64,000 nucleotides of DNA. Source: Tanytarsus gracilentus. Its lineage: Eukaryota > Arthropoda > Insecta > Diptera > Chironomidae. Each line of letters starts with the position of its first letter. The stretch's first letter is position 1. Both the position numbers and the translations under genes were made by a program. The DNA lies in the NCBI GenBank assembly GCA_038502055.1, contig JAXRKN010000038.1, forward strand, positions 4,340,001 through 4,404,000. The letters run 5' to 3'. Positions 45,940 through 58,984 of the stretch are shown here, in pieces. Under the pieces are notes generated by a model, which worked only from the letters and a program-made list of their open reading frames with translations, was not told where the DNA came from and made no database searches.

Positions 45940-47796
45940 ATGGACCTCACGAAAAGTATTAAACTATGTCTACTGCATATCCTAATGGTAAGTGCACCGG
46001 CAAAATTCAATGCATCAATTATTAAGTGGTATTTATCGAAATTGTAAAAAGAGGAAAAAATTTAATTCCAAATTGCCACGAAACGGGGTTTGATTGGTGC
46101 ATTGTTGCCGGAATAGTAAACATTTTCTATTTATCTCATAGCTGACGACCTTGTCATCAGAATCAAGAGAAGGATTGCTATAAAAAGTTTAACTAATTTT
46201 ATTTATTTTTTAGGTCTGTTATTTATTTAATGTCGTCGATTCTGGAGCTCTCCAGCTGAGTAATGATAATTATGATATGACTATAGGTATGTATTAATGA
46301 CAGGCTCGAGGGGAAATCATAATTTGCATTCTAATTGCTTAGCGGTCAATTTTTCACTTAAACTCGAGTCATGGGAATGTCTTATTAGATTATTTTGTGA
46401 TAGAAAAAAAGCTCAATTTATAAATGCACAAAAAACATGTTTTTATGCGTTCAATTTTGTAATACAATTTTCACTAATGTCTCATTTTAGCCTCAAACGA
46501 ATTAGTGGTAATCAATTTCTATGCCGATTGGTGTCGATTTTCGAACCTGCTGCAGCCAATTTTTGATGAGGCCGCCGATAAGGTGAGCATGACATGTCAT
46601 ACATGCACTTACCGATAAGAAAATTAAAAAACTTGTAAAATTTTTAGGTGAGAGAAGCGTTCCCGGAAAGTGGAAAAGTTGTACTTGCGAAAGTCAATTG
46701 TGATGTAGACTCGGCCATCGCACAGAAATTTTCAATTACCAAATATCCAACGTTAAAAATAGTAAGAAATGGACAGACAGCGAAGAAAGAGTACAGAGGG
46801 CAGCGGTCGGCTGATGCATTTTTAGAGTATGTCAAGAAGCAGCTTGAGGATCCAATTAAGGAGTTTGTTAGTCTCAAAGATCTCGAAACGTTGGACGATA
46901 AGAAGAGAATCATTGTCGGTTATTTTGACCGACGAGATCAACCTGAATATCATGTATTTCGCCGTGTTGCCACTAATCTTAAGGAAGATTGTAAATTTTA
47001 CGCTGGATTCGGTGAAACAGTTTCTCAAATGCACCCTCCAGGACAACCAATTATCGTATTTCGTCCCGATGTCGCTCTTTCGCATGAAAATGATGAAACC
47101 TATAAGGGACACGTGAATAACATGGAGGAACTAAATAAATGGGTTTTAGAGAAATGTGTTCCGCTAGTTCGTGAAATTACCTTTGAAAATGCTGAAGAAC
47201 TCACCGAGGAAGGTTTGCCATTCCTCATTTTATTCTTCCGTCCTGGCGACACTGAATCAGTTAAAGATTACAAAGCTATCATCGAAAATGAACTGCTCCC
47301 GGAGAAATGTGAGTTAACTTTAATTTTATATGGATTTATTGTTGACGATTGCAATTTTATAAATTTCAGCTAATATCAACTTCTTAATTGCTGACGGTGA
47401 TCGTTTTGCTCATCCACTCCATCATCTCGGCAAGAGTCAATCGGACTTACCTCTCATTGCCATCGATTCATTTAGACACATGTATTTGTTCCCTAACTTC
47501 AAAGACATGTATCAACCGGGAAAAATTAAACAATTTCTTGGTGATCTCTATAGCGGGAAGTTGCATAGGTATGGATGACATTTCTATAACTATAATTTAA
47601 TAAATTACAAATAATATTTAATTATTTTAGGGAATTTCATTATGGACCTGATGAGGCTGAAAATAAAGAGAAAGAACAGCATAATCATCAGCATATAGAC
47701 CAGAAAAAGCCAACAAATCCACCAGAGTCAACCTTTAAGAAACTCGGACCCTCGAAACAGCGCTACACAATTTTATCGCCGAGAGATGAGTTGTAA
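45940..47796 (+). CDS. ERp44: Endoplasmic reticulum resident protein 44 (thiol retention chaperone)
   Basis: Six exons, 45940-45987, 46214-46286, 46491-46582, 46648-47308, 47370-47568 and 47631-47796, join in phase to 412 aa (human ERp44 is 406). Signal peptide across exons 1-2, then thioredoxin domain a with the hallmark monothiol centre CRFS (55-58) and cis-Pro motif KYPTLK. Two redox-inactive thioredoxin-like domains follow, with the ERp44 stretches YFDRRDQPEY, FRPGD and LFPNF. A His-rich tail (HNHQH) precedes the terminus, which is PRDEL. Known role of the family: pH- and zinc-regulated retrieval of Ero1, immature disulfide-linked proteins and other clients from ERGIC/Golgi to the ER. All key elements (Cys55, His-rich tail, RDEL) are present. 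Confidence 0.95.
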
Positions 47797-50243
47797 AAAG
47801 TAAATTGAATGAGCGTGTATGAATGATTGAATGTGTCAAATAACATTAGATATCTAAAAATTATCGGGTATCTCAAGATTTTTTTAAGAAAAAAAAACAA
47901 ATTCTTATCCTAACTTCTACAATCAAATCTATATATTTTTCTTCATTTCCATCTTTTGCATCATCACAAATCTTATGAAAGTTTTTCCTTAATCGAATGA
48001 CCTGAGAAGAGTTTTAAAAATATTTTGAAAATTCATCGCAATAGCAAATTTATTCCCTTCGACTCTTCACGCTTATCAATCCCATAAAATTTTCAAGCTC
48101 GCAATGTTAAATCGCTTTTAATTTGATAAAAAAAATGGAAAATAAAGTGTTCGCGCTTGTTCAGAATAATTTTATTTCTTTCGTCCAATTTATTTGTTGT
48201 AAGTCTGTGTTAATTTTTAGATTTTAAATTTTTTACAATCTTTGTTTTCGCTTGTTATCTTTAAATGTTTGATCACTACAAAAAAAAAATGTTTAAAAAT
48301 TCCCATCATTGATTTTAAGTTGTGTTTATCAAAAAAAATGCTCCAAAAAATTTAATTAAATTTGACTGAAATCATGATAATTGGTCAAAATTTTGAAACG
48401 TTTAAAATAATTTTATTCTTTGAGTCGATATGAAAATATCCAAAAATTACTTGCTTTTGTACAATGAGCTTTCAACAAATAAAAAATTTACTTTAACCAA
48501 GTCCTAAAAAAATTTTTGATTTCAAAATAATTAAAAATCTACTTTAAACTTTTAACCATTAAATTTAATTAGACCACAATTAGAATTATAAATTTTTCCA
48601 AACCTTAATAAAATTATTATAGGCAAAATAAAGTAAAGATCGAAAATAATTTTCAGTTTTATAGTTTTAAATTTTATTTTCAGCTCACTATCAATAACCA
48701 TAACAGTTATGTGATGCCAATTTCGACAAATGTACTTAACTGCTTTGAAAAAAGTTGTAAAAAATTTGCAAATGCCGAAAAATCGGCAAACCATAAAAAC
48801 TATTTACGGAACTTTTCTGTTGTCTAATTATTTTATTGTTCTTCAACAGACGTAAAAAGACAATTTTTGTCACCGAAATAAAATAACGGGCACACAAAAG
48901 GTTCACATAAAACAATTATGATAATCCCAGTCGACAAAAGAATATTTTTATATTTTTTAATGACACCGAGAGAAGAAAACGTTATTTTATGATTTATTTA
49001 ATCAAAATTCACTTTTTTTGATGTATCAAAAAAACTTCCGAAAAGATTTCGTCACTTAATGTCGGATGAGAATTTCCTGTGCCATCATCAAGATGAGTCT
49101 ATCATCGTAAAAAAATCTCAATATATTCATTTTAACAAAAGAATCATTCATGAGCTCACATTACCACTGAGAGCACCTTACTCTTGTACTTGACATCCTC
49201 ACAAAGACTTTATTGAGACTTAAGGGAGAAAAATATCGAATTTCGCTAATTTTCCCACATCTCTCGCAACACTCTATATACGATCATGTCAGGTATTTTT
49301 ATGTGCACATCAAGTGAATTATTGATAAAGTTTCAAAAATCTCTTTTGTGCTTGCTAGATGCCGATCAAATTTTATTTTTTATTTCTTTGAAAAAATGAC
49401 GATAAATTTTCGAGAAATTGAAAAAAAGACTTTTTTATGTGAAATTTATGTCGTCATAAATTCACCTTCAAGGGACCCGAAAGAATTTTTTTTTCGATCC
49501 TCTCGAAAGTTTCCATCATAATTCATCCTCGATCCTTTCCACCACCGTCACCGGGGATAACTTTAATATCGCATCGGAGATAAAACGTGATGAAAAATTT
49601 ATTATCGATTTAAAAATCACACAAATTATCGATTTTAATTGTTATCGAGTTCGCTGCCTTTCATTTTAGATTGTCCGTGTCGGTGTTTCTTTTTGTTTCG
49701 GTTTTCTCACAAAAAGGGAGCCTTGTAAATAATGTTGTCCGATCATATCGGGTGATGATGTTTGCTGGCCATGTGACAAAGTCAGTTATCGATATCCAGT
49801 TGTGATAAAACCATGCATAATTGGTACATTAAAGCATTCTCAGTAGGAAGTCAACTCCTTAAATTCTCTCATCGTGTAACGTTCTTATCCTCATATTTCA
49901 CCCAGATGAAAAATCTTTCTACTCTTGTCCGTTTGCCAAAATGCGGCAATTTTTGTCTCTCTCCTTTTACAGTTGATTTATGGCTGTTGTTTTTGTGACA
50001 TTTTTTTTCGGGGGTACAAAAATTTATTTACTTTTTTTTTGCTTTGTAAATAAATTTTTAACATCATAATTTTCATTTTCTCATTTTTGCCTCCTTTTTA
50101 TTGCCTCATGAATAATTTACGGAGTTTTCTCTCCTTTCTGGTCAACTCGTGTAAAGATTTCAAGTTACAAAAAATGTTTAATTAGAAATTGTTTAAATTT
50201 ATATATTGAAAATTTTTAAAATTATGAAAATAGTTTGAAGAGA

Positions 50244-50254
50244 GGTTCGAATCC
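50244..50254 (+). other. B-box / tRNA T-loop-like 11-mer
   Basis: GGTTCGAATCC followed by C. It is the fourth identical copy in the window, with no tRNA fold around it. Confidence 0.4.
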
Positions 50255-53200
50255 CAAAATTTATAAATAAATTAATTTCCTAATAAATAATTTTTTTTTA
50301 ATGTTTAAAACTTGGTAAATTTTCTTAGAATTTTTTTTGAGTTCATAATCACCAACATAAACCCCAAGGAAAAGATCGTTAAAGCACTTGCAGAATAAGA
50401 GCTAATCCATCACCACTCGAGCGTAATTTTAACACATCATTAACGTTGAAGAGCCATAAGCCAAAAGTTGGGCGCGATCACTTTCCTTTGACCCGAGCTC
50501 AAATTGCATTTCTCGCATGGATGAGCAGAAAAAAGGATCGCCAAAAAAAGGCACATCATCATTATTGCAGCACCACTAAGGGCAAGCAAGAGCGCAAGAA
50601 TAATGGGAAGAAAAATTGACCGAAAATTGTAAAATAAATAAAAATTGGTTGTAATAATGTCGCAGCATGGTGCTTTGTGGCTCAATGATTTATGGACTTC
50701 GATGGCTCTTTCTTCCATCGACATCTACCGATGTGTCTTTTATATGCCAGGAGAGCTCATTTGTGTTATTTTTATTGCTCGAATCTTTTCTTCTTTTTGT
50801 GGCATGAAGCACACAAAAAATTCTTCCTAGTGATTACAATTGCAAAGCATGAGAGAAGAAAATGTGAGTTTTTATATTGACACAAACAATGAGTCGAAGA
50901 AAATGTTTTCTCAGTCGGAGATTTTAAAGGCGATGTTCCCGATTGAAAGGCATGAAATGATATGTATGAACACATTGAAATATTTTTGAATGATCCCGCT
51001 GAATTTAATCCATTGTGAGAAAGAAGTGGTGACCTTTCGGGGTGAAATGTGACTTGTTTAATTTATTTTCTTTTTTTTATTGTCAGATGAAATTCCTTTC
51101 ACGCTTTTCGTAAAACTTTTCAATGAAATATTTTTAGAAAGAAAAAAGCAAAAATCAAGTTTGATACATTTTACAATTTTTATCTCAATTTAAAAAATTC
51201 GTTCAATTTGACCAAAACCTTTTTTATTCAAATTAATTTAAAAACTTTTGGTCCACGCACGTGTTTGCATTGATTTATTTTGTTAATTTTTAAACCATTA
51301 AAAGTCGCAAGTTACTTAACATCAAATGACACTTACGCAATCAACACTCCACAAAAAATTCAATTTTCCCATGTTCCAAATGCATTAAATCTACACCATT
51401 AAATTTTACAAGCATTCGCTATGTAACGAACAGTGAATTGTCGGATTTTCAATCAATCAATAAATATCTCTGCATCTCATCCCACATAACCCCTGAAATA
51501 GCAATAATCGGAGTTAATCAAAATATTATGATCAAAATGCTCCACCTTGAGAGGCGAGTGAGTGAAATTGTTTAAAAGGTTGGAAAAAAGTGAGAGAAAA
51601 GAAGAAGAATTTTTTGAAATTGTCATTGTCCACGGGTTTGGTGAGAGAAAAAAGGGAAGAATTGGACACACTCATCATCTTGATCATCCCTGCAATGCCC
51701 TTTTACACGCCTGATGAGCGAGTAAATAAAAAAAGGTGGAAAGGGAGTGAAAAAAACGAGTTAAATTAATAAAATCTCTAATTTTGATGCTCAACAATTA
51801 ATGATGATGATTGCAGTGAAATGAAAATTTAAATTTCCTAGTATTTGGGATGTTATTTTTTCGAGATCAACAAATGCGTGTGATGTGCCTCCAACACACT
51901 TCTCATTTTGTGGGAGTTCTGAGTGGGCCGGGCATTTCTTTTCAAACGTGCGAGCTCGAATTAAATGTGGCATGTGAAAGTCTAAAAAACTTATATTCGA
52001 GAACATTTTTGCACATTTAATTTGAAGATCTCAAATTTTGCAGGTATGAGGTGTAAAAAATTTCACTTACCTGATGAAGGACTCTTACCTAATATCTACA
52101 AAAAATCATGCTGCATCGTGTCAAGATTGAATTTACGATGCGAATTGTTGCCAATTTATCTCTCAATTATCCTCAAATAATTTTTAATATAAATTTCTAT
52201 TGAAAGGACTTTATGTACTGGTTCGTCCCCCAAACTCTTGCGAGGATGGCAATTATGGAGCCAAACATTGACGGAAAAACCCAAACATCGAGACTGTTTG
52301 ATTTTGTGTGTTTAGTTTTTTCTTCACCTCAAGTAACGAACATGTGCATAGGATTCTCTCTAACCGGCATGCCATCAAAAAAAAATTCCTCTCGAATTTC
52401 TGAAAAATCAATAATCTGATTTCAGCACATTTGCATTCTTCTGCCTTAGTCTTCAGCACACAAAAGAGCTTTAGAAGAAAAATGTGTTGTTTTTGACCTA
52501 AGAAATTCCTAATAATCCCCATTAATCCAATTACCGCTGATCACCATCACTTTCTTCTCTCTTACTCAGTGTGTCTTGTGTCTCAAGTTGTGGAAAATGC
52601 TAAAACGTGATTGCTAAATTATGAGCGTAAAATGGGCTTTTAAACACATCATACCTAGGATTATTACTACTGCCGATGAAAAATCGTGGCCACTAAATCA
52701 TCTTAATCGTGTTTCAGTTTGAAAATGCATCAGTTGTGAAAGTGTGAAATTTTCCCTTTAGGCGAGATCTCGACATACAGACACACTCAACAGTCGTGGA
52801 AATTTTTCTCCTCTTCCGCGATGAAATGATTGAAGGTCATCATTCTCAATCTTTTTTTTCTATTTGAATTCATTCAAGCCGCCTAGACTATCCATCATAA
52901 TATGTTTCGCTTTATTCACCTCCCTTTTTTCATTCGAATGCGATCTTGAATGTGTAGTTTTATTAAAGCATTACATAGTTTTTTTATTGAATAAAAAGGC
53001 AAAATTTAAATTGCTAATGGCGTTAAATGCTACTCAAGATCAAATATCATTTAATGGATTTCAACTGCGCGAATTGGTTGTGGTTAGTGCTCGCTGTATT
53101 TTAAAAATTGATTGAGATTTAAAAAGAAAATTTAAAAAATTGTTCTAAAGATTTTTGATAGTCAAAAAAATATTTTCAAGTTTTCCTGCGTGAGACATGA

Positions 53201-53736
53201 ATACCGTTGGTGTAGTAAATTTAAATATAAGTATACTTTTGGTATACAATTGTCTATTGAAAATACGTTGGGCCGAGATTTAAATTTTACTTGTATAAGG
53301 ATTTTTGAATTTTAACGGTAACATTAGGGCATGTCCCAGGCAGGAAAGTTTTATTCTGAAAATATTTATGATAAAATTTTAGTAATAAAATTTAAAAAAA
53401 TTTTGTAAATCAAAAAATACCCAAAAATAAAACAGTTTTAAAAATATTTAAAAAATGTGAACAAACTATAATTTCTAAAATAATTTCAAATATTTTCAAA
53501 CTTGTAAATTTCCTTTAAAAATATATTCCATCAAAAATACTTTCTTCAAGAATTCTTTAACAAGTTTTTGAAGGTTTCAATATGAATTTTTTCATACACA
53601 AAAACAACAGCCAACCGCTAAATAAAGAAAAACGCATTTGTGTGTCGGAAAAGTCAGCGCAATGAGTGAAAAAAAGAACAAGAAGGAAAACAAGAGGAAA
53701 AATCTGAGAAAAAGGCAAAAGCGAAACTCCCGAAGA

Positions 53737-53744
53737 CCACGCCC
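53737..53744. promoter_or_regulatory. Sp/KLF-type site CCACGCCC upstream of the Sp gene
   Basis: It matches the binding consensus of the three-finger Sp/KLF proteins (GGGCGTGG on the other strand), 1.2 kb upstream of an Sp-family ATG. Autoregulation is possible; an 8-bp match alone is weak evidence. Confidence 0.25.
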
Positions 53745-54933
53745 GTTTAAAAACAGTTATTATTTCGATTGGATCTGATTATTATTACATTTGTGTGTGC
53801 GCGCTTTCATCATCAATCGGTGGGGTACTCTTTCTCTCGTTTTATACACTTTTTTAGATTTTCTTCGCTGCGATCTGCTGGTAGTTTCTTTAAAGAATTT
53901 TAATGGATATGAAGTAAGACCATAATTATATTGTTTCAACTTTGGAATGCATGAAATTGCAATAATGATGACAACACAACATTTAGAGCAGTAGCAGGTC
54001 AATGTCGTCGCGTATGTGTGTGAAAATCCTAGTTGTCACACATATCCTAGATGTTTCATTAAATTCGGATAATAATTAAAGACTATCGTGCCTCGTGAGC
54101 ATGTGTATGTGATCTTTTGATGCTGATGTTGTCGCATGTTCGGCTCTTGTTGCTACCTCACTCACAGTGGTGTGCGTGTAGAAAAATATATTTTTAAATA
54201 TATACATTTTTTTGTGATATTTCACACTCACACTTTTTTCATGCGGCTGCTGAACAAAATGCTCTTAGAGCAGCATAAAAAAGAAAAAAAAAGTCCTCAC
54301 ATATACATGCACACGCTTCGCTCCTTTCCCATACGAACACCAAAGCATTTTTCTGCTTTTTTTTCGGTGGTTCGAAAACAGATTCGGGAGATTTTTTCTC
54401 CGGCACGAAACTACGAAAAAACGTTTATTTGTAATTTGTCTGCCGATTGAATAGGAAATCGATTATACGGCACTCGCTTGATTATTATAATTATTTTCAA
54501 TTATACCCGTTCGAGTTTCGTGTGCGATGAGACGCTGAAGTCTCTCCTCTCCTCCACCGAAAAAAAAATTTATATACGTTGGCGAAAATAAAAAGAAAGA
54601 AGTGTGTTTATATAATTTTTAACCACGTCATTACAAACATCGTGAGGGATGATTCTTTTTTGAGCTCCAATTAATTGGATCATCTCATCATTATCTCTCC
54701 TACCCGCTCTCGTGTGCACATTATGACAATTAAGGATTATTAAAGTGATTTTATTTCTTTCTCGAAAAAAAAACTCTTTACTACTGAATTTCTTCCGTGA
54801 GATACAAAAAGTGATAATTATAGACTATCATCGGCCATAATATGATTGCATTAGTGAAAATTATTTAAGAAAAGAGAGAAAATAATAACGAGTAAACAGA
54901 AAGAACTTTAAACTATAGAAAAATTAAATTAGA

Positions 54934-56881
54934 ATGGCATCAAATTTAGTCTCACAGTACAATCAATGGAATAATTCAACGAACCAGGTAAAAATTGTTA
55001 GAGAATTAAAAAAATAAATATTAAAAAGTTTAAATACAATTTTCATATAATTTTCTTAAATTTATCTAAATTTTAAATTTATATAATTTTATTAAATTTT
55101 ATTTTTTATTTAAAATTAATATTCAAAAACCTCTTTTTATTAATTTTTTATATTTAAAAAAATTAATTAAATTTTTCTCAATTTCCTCACTTAGTTATCA
55201 CCTCTGAATATTTTGCCTTATCAATATCCACAAGCGCCCTCGGTGGGTTCATTAGGACATTCGACAATAGGAAGTGCCGGCCTCTCACCGACGCAGTCAA
55301 TTTCGAGTACCTCGAGTCAATCGAACGCCTCAGCTAGTCCCGATGTCATTTCAACTCCAGAATCGCCACTCTCAGTAAATAATTGTACTGCAGCCACAAA
55401 TAGCGCACCATCCTCGTCAACGCCATCCTCATCGTTGAGTGGAGCAAGTGGCAATAACTATAGCTTTCATCAATCACCATATTCTAGCCATCATCATCCT
55501 CACCATCCTATGGATATTGCAACAGCAAGGTAAGAAATTAATACTCTTTTTGCCATCATCAATTATAATCAACACCATTTTCATTCTCATTCATCTAGAT
55601 CATCCTCAATGACACATGCATATTCATCATATCATCAATATCACCATCCAGCGAGTAATTATTACGCGAATAGTTGGTTTCAAGATCCGAGTACATCGCC
55701 TGCCGCTCCGACTGCACCGTCACTCTATCACTCGCAAACTTGGCCACCACTCTCCGACGCATATGGATTCAAACTAGAGGACTACGCGCAAACACAAGCT
55801 CAGAGAAGATGTGCACGATGCACGTGTCCGAATTGTATAAATGAACTCTCAGGATTACCGCCCGTCGTGGGACCCGATGAAAAGGGAAAACGACAGCACT
55901 TGTGCCATATTCCGGGATGTGAAAAAGTCTACGGAAAAACATCGCATTTAAAGGCTCATCTTCGATGGCATACGGGCGAACGACCATTCTGCTGTAAATG
56001 GCTTTTTTGTGGAAAAAGATTTACCCGATCCGATGAACTTCAACGACATTTTCGAACTCATACGTAAGTCACTATATAATTTTACTTAAAAAAATGATTT
56101 TAATTTTAAAATTTTCAAATATAGCGGCGAAAAAAGATTTACTTGCCAGATTTGCACCAAGAAATTCATGCGATCTGATCATCTAGCGAAGCACATTAAA
56201 ACCCACGAAAATAAGGCGAAAAAAATGATGGCCAAAAAAGGTGACAAACAAGAGAAGGCGTCATCGAAAAATGCAAATCAAATGTCACCTTCAACGACCA
56301 CGATCATCAAGCAGGAAAAGATTGAGGAAGACGAAATAAAACCTTCAATTTTCCATTCCGTCGACACGAGCAGCTACATGGATATCGCTAAAAATGGAAG
56401 CAATGTGAGCTTCAACGATCCCACAACGACCTCACAATCGAAACCGTCAATTGAAGACTATTACCAATCCTATCATCCCTACCAATATCAATATGGAAGC
56501 AATTATTTCCATCAAAACTCGCGATTCTATCAGGATAAAAATTACTTCCATGGGTTTGAGCAGAATCGAGGAATTTTTCCATCACCACCAGCCGCAACTA
56601 CCGCACCAAACCACCAGTCCAACAATCCACAGCTAACAATCAGCTCCGTACAAAGTCTTCATCAACACCAAGGCAGTGGCTTCTACCAGCAACCAACCGC
56701 TGCCAATTATCCGAATAGCGCAAACAACAGCGGCGACTCAAATTATCTTCTTAATTTTAATGCATCAATTAACAATACCATCAACATCAATACCTCAAAT
56801 TTGATGATCAACATCAATAATACGTCGACAAATAATAGTAATACGGCTTACCACTCGCAAGCACTTCAGCAGCAACATTAA
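54934..56881 (+). CDS. Sp/buttonhead-family C2H2 zinc finger transcription factor
   Basis: Four exons, 54934-54987, 55195-55529, 55599-56063 and 56125-56881, join in phase to 536 aa. The N-terminal 190 residues are Ser/Thr/Pro/His-rich. A Buttonhead box, RRCARCTCPNC, is at about 199-209. Three C2H2 fingers follow (about 232-256, 262-284, 292-312), with the Sp contact residues in KTSHLKAHLRW, RSDELQRHFRTH and RSDHLAKHIKTH. The C-terminus is Lys-rich, then Tyr/Gln/Asn-rich, with many NINN-type repeats. Sp proteins bind GC and CACCC boxes; the insect Sp/btd members pattern head segments and appendages. The short N-terminus favours the Sp5/Sp8/btd side of the family, but the assignment between btd and Sp1 is unresolved. 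The intron within the linker between fingers 2 and 3 (T|GEKRF) is a useful orthology marker. Confidence 0.9.
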
Positions 56882-58936
56882 ACGCTAATGAAGAATTTCT
56901 TTTTTTATGACGTTTTTTTCGTGATGTGATTGAGAAATTGGTTGTAAAAATTTCGAAAAGTGATGAACGAAAATGTGAGAAATTAATGGCGATGACTAAC
57001 TTTCATATGAATAATTTTTAAACTTATGAAGAAATTTAAAAATAGATTTTTATTTAAATGAAGGTAAATCGTCATTTGGTGAAAAATTTAATGGAAAATA
57101 ATTTTCAAATTTTACAACCAAAATAAATTTTTAAAAAATTTTTTCAGGGAAAAATAAAATATTAAATGTGAAAATTTTCACCGTTATGTTCGGTCGACAG
57201 AAAAAAATCTCTTGACATTAATTTTTTTATGCTCCCATAATTTTATTTCACACAAAACTCACTCGCTAGTTAATTTTTTGTTCTAGTGCCAATTTTTATA
57301 ATTTCTATAATTTTTAATTTTACGCGCCATTTTCATCAAAAAAAAGACGAGAAAAGTTTCTTTGAGAAAAAAAAGAGTTATTTTAAACCTCATCAGATGA
57401 TCATATTAAAAATATGTGAGAAAATTGTAATAAAAAAAATTCTCTCATCGTAAATAAGCTATTTAAGTTAAATGTTAGGCCAAGTGCATAAGTTAGAAAT
57501 TTATAAAAATCTGTATATACATAAAAGATGAAAAGTATTTTTCAAAACGAGAAAATGCTTGAAGGGAAAAGAAATAAAAGAAAGTGATGACAAATTTGAG
57601 CATTTAATCTTTGAGTTTCGCTCTTTTTATTTTTCGCGACACATGTCAGCAATTCATTTTCATGCGGGAATTGTGGGCGCGGACATTAATGAATTCCGAC
57701 AGTGTACTTATGATCATTGAACACATGTCCATACACACTCATGACGCATGAAGTGACTCTCTCATTGCCATGAGGGATGATTGCCCTCGGGATGCTTCGA
57801 AACTTGCCCAGCGAGTGCGAAACTGCAAGAAAGCGTGGAATAATTACAGTCTTCCTTCCTTTGCTTTCATCTTTCTCGGCCACATTGGCTCGAACCAATG
57901 ATTGCGAGTGCTCCATAACTTCTGGATACGTGTACACGAGTAGTTAAGCATATCATTACGAACAGGGCTGAATCGAGAGAAGCTCACAACTTTTTTTCGG
58001 CCCTCAATTCTTCGCTTGCTTGCGGTTTTTCTCTGACGGCCTGTTGTTGTTGTAGTCAAATTATAAACGCCAAACGTACCAATTTTCCTTCCATTCGACC
58101 AGTAATTTTTTTTCTTTCATTCTTTGTATTCGGAGAGCATTTCATGTAGTTTTCATTTGAATTCCGCGGAAACGGAGAGACCAACGTCGAGTCCACACAC
58201 CATCAACTTGATAAAATAGTTTGATTCAATCATTTCAACACGGCAGTTCTCGCGGTGGCAGATGAGAGATAAAATATTTTAAAATATATGCAAATTTTTA
58301 TTTAAAGTGTCGATTTTTTTTCATATCGAGTGCGACATTTTTATTTTATTGACAAGCTTAATAATAACTTTCATGTGAATTAATTTTTTGTGTATAAAAA
58401 TTCCTCGATAATTGAAAGAGAAGTGAAGTGCAGTGCGGTGATTGAAAAATTACATGTTTTCGGCAGTTGCATCACGGATGCACAACAGAAATATTATCTC
58501 ATAGATATTAATTGGAAATTCCTTCAACTCCTTTTTTTAATACAATTAAAATTACATGCTGCACAACCTGTGATGGGTGGAAGCTAGAAAAATCATTCTG
58601 ATTAATTTTTCGTGTGTACTTTTCCATACCCATTGATCCAATTAAGGAGGAGATTTTGAGAGAGAGATTCAAAGTGTCTGCAGTGCTCGCCCTCATTAAA
58701 AATCGTTAGAGAAAAAAAAATTCCTTTTTATCGATTTCGAAGCGACTGTCTGCGTTTTATGTAAATTTCCCTTTGTTTAGTGGCAGAGAAAAATAATCAT
58801 AGGGTAACACCTTACCGACTTACTGTTGTGTATGTTTGTGCGTAGCATAGAAGAAATTTCGACAAATCATAAAATTTAATCACCGATAGCAAAAGTTTTT
58901 CACATAAAATACAATATTAGATATTTTTGGAAAATC
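56882..58936. other. Intergenic region after the Sp-family gene
   Basis: It contains the probable 3' UTR of the Sp gene and the upstream region of the candidate exon at 58937. Short frames at 57686-57937 and 57844-58059 (minus) have no recognisable content. I see no other feature. Confidence 0.45.
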
Positions 58937-58984
58937 ATGGATCGTCAGGATAATAAACTGCTGTTGACCGAAGACCTATTGTCG
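58937..58984 (+). CDS. Possible first coding exon of a gene continuing beyond the window
   Basis: ATG at 58937 opens 16 codons (MDRQDNKLLLTEDLLS) that end exactly at a consensus donor, TCG|GTGAGT, in phase 0. The sequence before it is AT-rich, as in a leader. No matching second exon is recognisable in the remaining 5 kb, so a long first intron is required. The peptide is acidic and leucine-rich, too short to identify. The call rests only on the ATG, the peptide-like codons and the donor. Confidence 0.3.

Larger units (their letters stand above)
47797..54933. other. 7-kb gene-poor region upstream of the Sp-family gene
   Basis: Open frames here (for example 50440-50724 minus, 51791-52006 minus, 54136-54450 plus) lack start context, splice partners and domains, and I call none. 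A B-box-like 11-mer is at 50244-50254 and an Sp/KLF-type CCACGCCC at 53737-53744. Long upstream regions of this kind usually carry enhancers of developmental transcription factors, which is inference. The stretch next to 54934 should include the 5' UTR and core promoter. Confidence 0.5.

Noticed and set aside
50440..50724. 94-codon frame (-) with a hydrophobic middle
   Set aside because: It resembles a membrane segment only because of AT-rich codons; there is no signal context and no neighbour exon.
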